NCBI RefSeq assembly: GCF_014203835.1
Contig: NZ_JACHJW010000001.1
Span: 5,902,501 to 5,966,500, forward strand
Length of the DNA: 64,000 nucleotides
Direction: 5' to 3'
Source of the DNA: Micromonospora polyrhachis
GTDB lineage: Bacteria > Actinomycetota > Actinomycetes > Mycobacteriales > Micromonosporaceae
In this document: piece after piece, positions 60,241 to 64,000 of the stretch
Layout: every line of letters begins with the position of its first letter
How positions within the stretch are numbered: the stretch's first letter is position 1
Made by a program: the position numbers and the translations under genes
The notes under the pieces: generated by a model
What the model was told of the DNA's origin: nothing
What the model saw: the letters and a program-made list of their open reading frames with translations, nothing else
The model's database searches: none

Positions 60241-62052
60241 GTGATCCGTACCCATGACGCCGGCAGCCTGCGCGCGACGGACGCCGGCACGACGGTGACA
60301 CTTGCCGGCTGGGTGGCCCGCCGACGCGACCACGGCGGCGTGATCTTCGTTGACCTGCGCGATGCCTCCGGGGTGGTCCAGGTGGTCTTCCGCGAGGAGA
60401 TGGAGTCCGCGCACGCCCTGCGCAACGAGTTCTGTGTCCGGGTGACCGGCGAGGTGACCCGCCGGCCCGAGGGCAACGAGAACCCGGACCTGGCCACCGG
60501 CGAGGTCGAGGTGACCGCCACCGTACTGGAGATCCTCTCCGAGGCCGCGCCGCTGCCGCTGCCGGTCGACGACCAGATCGAGGCCGGTGACGACGTACGG
60601 CTCAAGTACCGCTACCTCGACCTGCGGCGCAGCGGGCCGGCCGCCGCCCTGCGGCTGCGCTCCAAGGCCAGCCAGCTGGTCCGCAACGTGCTGCACGACC
60701 GGGACTTCCTGGAGATCGAGACGCCGACCCTGACCCGGTCCACCCCGGAGGGGGCCCGGGACTTCCTGGTGCCGGTACGCCTCCAGCCCGGCACCTGGTA
60801 CGCCCTACCGCAGTCACCGCAGCTGTTCAAGCAGCTGCTGATGGTCGCCGGCATGGAACGCTACTACCAGATCGCCCGGTGCTACCGGGACGAGGACTTC
60901 CGGGCCGACCGGCAGCCGGAGTTCACCCAGCTCGACATCGAGATGTCCTTCGTCACCCAGGACGACGTGATCGAGTTGGGCGAGGCGATCGTCGGCACGC
61001 TCTGGAAGGAGCTGGCTGGGCACGAGATCAGCCTGCCGATCCCCCGGATCACCTGGCACGACGCGATGGACCGGTACGGCTCCGACAAGCCCGACCTGCG
61101 CTACGGCGTCGAACTGACCGAGCTGACCGAATACCTGCGCGGCACCGAGTTCCGGGTCTTCGCGGGGGCGATCGACGCGGGCGGCTACGTCGGTGCGGTG
61201 GTGATGCCCGGCGGTGCCTCGCAGACGCGTAAGGAACTCGACGGCTGGCAGGACTGGGCCAAGGCGCGCGGTGCCCGGGGCCTGGCCTACGTGGTGCTGG
61301 ACGCCGAGAGCGGCGAGGCACGGGGGCCGGTGGCCAAGAACCTCTCCGATGCGCACCTTGCCGGGCTGGCCGACGCGGTCGGGGCCAAGCCGGGTGACGC
61401 GGTCTTCTTCGCCGCCAGCGCCAACCGCCGCGAGGCGCAGGAACTGCTCGGCGCGGCCCGGATCGAGATCGCCAAGCGGGCCGGGCTGATCGACGAGAGC
61501 GCGTGGGCGTTCTGCTGGGTGGTCGACGCGCCGATGTTCGAGCGTACGGACGACGGTGGCTGGACCGCCGTACACCACCCGTTCACCTCGCCGAACGCCG
61601 ACTGGCTGGACCGGTTCGAGTCCGCGCCGCAGGAGGCGCTGGCCTACGCGTACGACATCGTCTGCAACGGCAACGAGATCGGTGGCGGTTCGATCCGTAT
61701 CCACCGGGCCGACGTGCAGCGTCGGGTCTTCGAGCTGCTGGGCATCACCCCGGACGAGGCGGACGACAAGTTCGGCTTCCTGTTGGAGGCGTTCAAGTAC
61801 GGCCCGCCGCCGCACGGCGGCATCGCCTTCGGCTGGGACCGGACCTGCATGCTGCTCTCCGGGGCGGACTCGATCCGTGAGGTCATCGCCTTCCCGAAGA
61901 CCCGGGGCGGGTTCGACCCGCTGACCAGTGCGCCGACGCCGATCACCGCGCAGCAGCGTGCCGAGGCCGGGGTCGACGCCAAGGCCAAGCCACCGACTGC
62001 GCCGGTGCACACCGGCACCGCTGGCGTCTCCGCCCCGGTCGAACCCTCCTGA
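60241..62052 (+). CDS. aspS: Aspartate--tRNA ligase
   Basis: 603 residues. OB-fold anticodon domain ([20 protein letters not shown]), class II motif 1-2 ([34 protein letters not shown]), bacterial GAD insert, and motif 3 [13 protein letters not shown]. Charges tRNA-Asp; whether it also charges tRNA-Asn cannot be decided here. GTG 60241 follows GAGGAG. The tail after TSAPTPIT is about 40 residues longer than the catalytic core and low-complexity. Confidence 0.97.
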   Translation: MIRTHDAGSLRATDAGTTVTLAGWVARRRDHGGVIFVDLRDASGVVQVVFREEMESAHALRNEFCVRVTGEVTRRPEGNENPDLATGEVEVTATVLEILSEAAPLPLPVDDQIEAGDDVRLKYRYLDLRRSGPAAALRLRSKASQLVRNVLHDRDFLEIETPTLTRSTPEGARDFLVPVRLQPGTWYALPQSPQLFKQLLMVAGMERYYQIARCYRDEDFRADRQPEFTQLDIEMSFVTQDDVIELGEAIVGTLWKELAGHEISLPIPRITWHDAMDRYGSDKPDLRYGVELTELTEYLRGTEFRVFAGAIDAGGYVGAVVMPGGASQTRKELDGWQDWAKARGARGLAYVVLDAESGEARGPVAKNLSDAHLAGLADAVGAKPGDAVFFAASANRREAQELLGAARIEIAKRAGLIDESAWAFCWVVDAPMFERTDDGGWTAVHHPFTSPNADWLDRFESAPQEALAYAYDIVCNGNEIGGGSIRIHRADVQRRVFELLGITPDEADDKFGFLLEAFKYGPPPHGGIAFGWDRTCMLLSGADSIREVIAFPKTRGGFDPLTSAPTPITAQQRAEAGVDAKAKPPTAPVHTGTAGVSAPVEPS

Positions 62053-62106
62053 CCCACTCGACCTGTCTGCTGTCCGTTCTGCTGTCCCCGGCGCCCCGCC
62101 CCCTGC

Positions 62107-62174
62107 CCGTTGATCATGAAGTTGTGGCCGAGAAATGTCGGCCGTCTTCCGGGTGAAAACTTCATGATCAACGG
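62107..62174. repeat. REP/MITE-like element with nested hairpin
   Basis: Perfect 17-bp arms CCGTTGATCATGAAGTT (62107-62123) and AACTTCATGATCAACGG (62158-62174). The 34-nt interior holds a second stem GGCCGA/TCGGCC (62126-62143). I recall the GTTGATCATGAAGTT arm as dispersed in Micromonosporaceae genomes; this needs a genome count. Confidence 0.75.
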
Positions 62175-62231
62175 AGCGGAGCGGGGTGGAGCGGGGTAGG
62201 GCGGGAGAAGGCGGGGTGGAGCGGGAGCGGG
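62175..62231. repeat. Purine-rich simple repeat
   Basis: Degenerate gcggg/gtggagcgggg units fill the gap between the palindromic element and the next gene. No gene seen in 62053-62249. Confidence 0.6.
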
Positions 62232-62249
62232 ATGGATTGGGGAGATGGT

Positions 62250-63074
62250 GTGACGCTGCTGGTGGTTGGGGCGAGTGGACACCTCGGGGGTGAGGTGTGT
62301 CGGCGGGCGCTCGCGGCGGGGCAGCGGGTGGTCGGGACGTATCGCCGGGCTCCCGGTGTCGTCGACGGTGTCGACTGGCGTCCGTTGGACGTACGTGACC
62401 GGGCCGCCGTGGGTGCGCTGATCGGCACCCTGCAGCCCCGGGTTGTCGTCAACTGTGCCTTCGAGTACGCCAGTTGGGTGGTCACCGCGGACGGAGCCGC
62501 CCACGTGGCGCTCGCCGCAGCCGAGGCGGGTGCCCGGCTGGTGCATCTGTCCAGTGACGCCGTACATGGGGGACGCTGCACTCCCTACCTCGACGACGAG
62601 CCACCCGCCCCGGTCTTCCCGTACGGGGCGGCGAAGGCGGCCGCCGAGACGGCTGTACGACTGGTTGATCCGAGCGCCGCGCTGGTGCGTACCTCGGTGA
62701 TCGTCGGTGACGCGGCGAGCAGGCAGGTAAGGCTCTGCTTCGACGCCATCTCGGAGACGGGCAGTGTCGCCCTGTTCTCCGACGAGATCCGCTGTCCGAT
62801 CTCGGTCGACGATCTGGCGGCGGCGGTGCTCGAGTTGGTCGAGTCCGACCATGCGGGGCTGATCAATGTGGCGGGCCCGGAGGCGGTCAGCCGGGTGGAG
62901 TTCGGGCTGCTGGTGGCCCGCGTTCACGGTCTCGACCCGGCCCGGATGCGGACCACCACCATCGCCGAGTCGGGCCTTGCGCGCCCGCCTCAGGTGCAGC
63001 TCGACAGCGGTCGGGCTGCCGCGTTGCTGACCACCCCACTACGGGCGGTCAGCGAATTCCTGTCCCGGCCCTGA
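62250..63074 (+). CDS. Sugar-nucleotide reductase/epimerase-like SDR (RmlD type)
   Basis: 274 residues. NAD(P)-binding LLVVGASGHLGGEV, VVNCAFEYA, LVHLSSDAVHGG and the catalytic YGAAK (Tyr, Lys); C-terminal RmlD substrate-binding style (PISVDDLAAAVLELV, LINVAGPEAVSRVEFG). Probably reduces or epimerises a deoxysugar nucleotide or a related small substrate; no sugar cluster is nearby. GTG 62250 has GGGGAG 5 nt upstream; ATG 62232 is possible. Its 3' end overlaps the converging GNAT gene by 26 bp. Confidence 0.8.
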   Translation: MTLLVVGASGHLGGEVCRRALAAGQRVVGTYRRAPGVVDGVDWRPLDVRDRAAVGALIGTLQPRVVVNCAFEYASWVVTADGAAHVALAAAEAGARLVHLSSDAVHGGRCTPYLDDEPPAPVFPYGAAKAAAETAVRLVDPSAALVRTSVIVGDAASRQVRLCFDAISETGSVALFSDEIRCPISVDDLAAAVLELVESDHAGLINVAGPEAVSRVEFGLLVARVHGLDPARMRTTTIAESGLARPPQVQLDSGRAAALLTTPLRAVSEFLSRP

Positions 63075-63660
63075 CCGTTCGGGTGGCCATACCCGTTGTC
63101 GACCCCTCACCGGGACCGCCACTGTCGATCCAGCGGACCTCGCCGTCGAGCATGGTGTCCGACGGGTTCAGGCCGAGCGTGCGGGCGACGGCTACAGACG
63201 CGTCGTTGCCCGGATGGATGTGGGCGACCAGCTGATCCACCCCTTGTTCGCGTAGCCAGTGCGCCATGGTGAGCGCCCCCTCGCGGGCGTAGCCGTTGCG
63301 CTGGTGGTCGACGCCGACCACCCAGGCGAGCGCCGCCTCGATGCCGCCGGTAATCGGGCGGGTGAGCGTGGCCTGCACGGTGCCGACCAGCTGCCCGTCC
63401 GACACTCGGCGCAGCATCCAGTTCAACCAGCCTTGCGTGCCGTCCGGTGACCGTCCGACGGACTGCCGGCGGTACTGGGCTTTGAGCTGCGCGAACGACC
63501 GGGGCTCCCCGCCGGTCCAGGTGTGCAGCCGTATGTCGGCGAAGACCGGGACGGCCTCCTGCGCATGCTCGACGCGAAGCGGCTCCAGGCGTAGGCGTGG
63601 GGTCAGCAGAGGGGCGGCGGCGAGCCATGCCGCTGGATCTGACACCGCTGGATCAGGCAT
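63049..63660 (-). CDS. GNAT-family N-acetyltransferase (RimJ-like)
   Basis: 203 residues. LLTPRLRLEPLRVEHAQEA opening, LVGTVQATLT, WVVGVDHQRNGYAREGALTMAHWL (acetyl-CoA site Q-x-x-G-x-A) and the C-terminal HPGNDASVAVARTLGLNPSD typical of RimJ/RimL relatives acting on amino groups of proteins or small molecules. ATG 63660 lacks a ribosome site. Divergent from the ArsR-type gene, sharing 91 bp that contain the TTGTGCACAA sites. Confidence 0.85.
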   Translation of the reverse strand: MPDPAVSDPAAWLAAAPLLTPRLRLEPLRVEHAQEAVPVFADIRLHTWTGGEPRSFAQLKAQYRRQSVGRSPDGTQGWLNWMLRRVSDGQLVGTVQATLTRPITGGIEAALAWVVGVDHQRNGYAREGALTMAHWLREQGVDQLVAHIHPGNDASVAVARTLGLNPSDTMLDGEVRWIDSGGPGEGSTTGMATRTVRAGTGIR

Positions 63661-63702
63661 CGCAGGAGCGTATCGCGCGTGATTTCACAGATCGGCCCAC
63701 GG

Positions 63703-63749
63703 TTGTGCACAAAACTTGTGCACAATTTCTATGCAGAGTTATTGTGCAC
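63703..63749. promoter_or_regulatory. TTGTGCACAA operator cluster
   Basis: The palindromic decamer TTGTGCACAA occurs at 63703-63712 and 63716-63725 (13-bp spacing), with a third TTGTGCAC at 63742-63749 directly before the regulator's ATG. Probable autoregulatory sites, possibly also controlling the divergent acetyltransferase gene. Confidence 0.65.
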
Positions 63750-63751
63750 CC

Positions 63752-64000
63752 ATGGCAGCGTCTACTCGACCGACTGGCGACCGTCAGCCCGAGGTCTGGC
63801 TCGACAGTCGACAACTCCGTGTCCTCGCCCACCCGCTGCGCTCCCGGCTGTTGAGCGCACTGCGCCTCGACGGACCCGCCACCGCCACGGGGCTTGCCCG
63901 AGTGCTCGACACCAACACCGGCGCGACCAGCTACCACCTGCGCCAACTCGCCGAGGTCGGGTTGGTGGTCGAGGAGCCAGATCGAGGCGCCGGTCGGCAG
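63752..64000 (+). CDS. ArsR-type winged helix-turn-helix regulator, 3' truncated
   Basis: First 83 codons of a regulator that runs off the right edge. QLRVLAHPLRSRLLSALRLD, GPATATGLARVLDTNTGATS and YHLRQLAEVGLVVEEPDRG form a complete ArsR-like winged helix (recognition helix TGATSYHLRQLAEVG). No Cys metal site is visible in this part, so a non-metal ligand is likely. ATG 63752 follows the third TTGTGCAC site by two bases, so repressor and ribosome would compete. Confidence 0.85.
   Translation, partial: MAASTRPTGDRQPEVWLDSRQLRVLAHPLRSRLLSALRLDGPATATGLARVLDTNTGATSYHLRQLAEVGLVVEEPDRGAGRQ

Noticed and set aside
1-64000. tRNA or rRNA genes
   Set aside because: No T-loop/anticodon-stem arrangement or rRNA-like stretch was found on reading; a tRNAscan run would be decisive.

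Overview
The window is a high-GC actinobacterial chromosome segment, most likely from Micromonosporaceae (Micromonospora or a close relative). Support: very GC-rich codon use, GTG/TTG starts, GTGA/ATGA start-stop overlaps, a dispersed 17-bp-arm repeat and GGAAGG-type palindromes of a kind I associate with this family, and a gene backbone following the order known from Mycobacterium tuberculosis (thrS, HIT protein, PI-phosphate synthase, PIM acyltransferase, pimA, pdxS, pdxT, yebC family, ruvCAB, yajC-secD-secF, apt, rel, cyclophilin, metallo-beta-lactamase fold protein, hisS, aspS). I saw no rRNA, tRNA, CRISPR array, transposase or integrase.

Layout. 1-8303: end of a GH3 glycosidase, small acetyltransferase and lipoprotein genes, DUF1206 and MscS membrane proteins, a holin-like/DUF3618/DUF4235 trio, a cold-shock gene, trans-aconitate methyltransferase and an adenosine-deaminase-family gene. 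8574-14487 (minus): a cyclopropane-synthase-like methyltransferase, then a probable operon of SCP2-domain protein, glycogen-debranching-like protein and a two-component system. 14602-26794: translation and envelope backbone (thrS; HIT; the phosphatidylinositol/PIM genes pgsA, acyltransferase and pimA; PLP synthase pdxS-pdxT; yebC), with EF-G2 on the opposite strand. 26879-38205: accessory block between yebC and ruvC, with DUF402, two paralogous GT2 glycosyltransferases ending in a decayed junction, a 1011-residue SARP/NB-ARC/TPR regulator, a secreted I36-type peptidase inhibitor, a lipoprotein, a beta-propeller lipoprotein, and an MFS exporter with its TetR regulator. 38340-53431: ruvCAB behind a probable SOS box, Sec genes, apt, rel, a hydrolase-MarR pair, two cyclophilins, a metallo-hydrolase and hisS. 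53499-64000: acyl-ACP desaturase, PadR-ABC operon, SGNH hydrolase, DUF998 protein, aspS, sugar-nucleotide reductase-like gene, acetyltransferase and the start of an ArsR-type regulator.

The most useful non-coding signals are: (i) a recurring pattern in which the end of a gene including its stop codon is tandemly duplicated downstream (GNAT at 1001, membrane protein at 6058, HIT at 18176, EF-G2 at 18262, membrane protein at 24092, MarR at 49106, desaturase at 54443); (ii) three 11-bp-phased direct repeats between the SARP gene and the I36 gene, matching SARP operator architecture; (iii) long palindromic operators before the PadR operon, the desaturase and the MFS gene; (iv) strong hairpin terminators, including a 42-bp perfect palindrome between converging genes. 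The best candidate for an undescribed system is the SARP, I36 inhibitor, lipoprotein, beta-propeller locus at 30243-35877; its function cannot be read from sequence alone.
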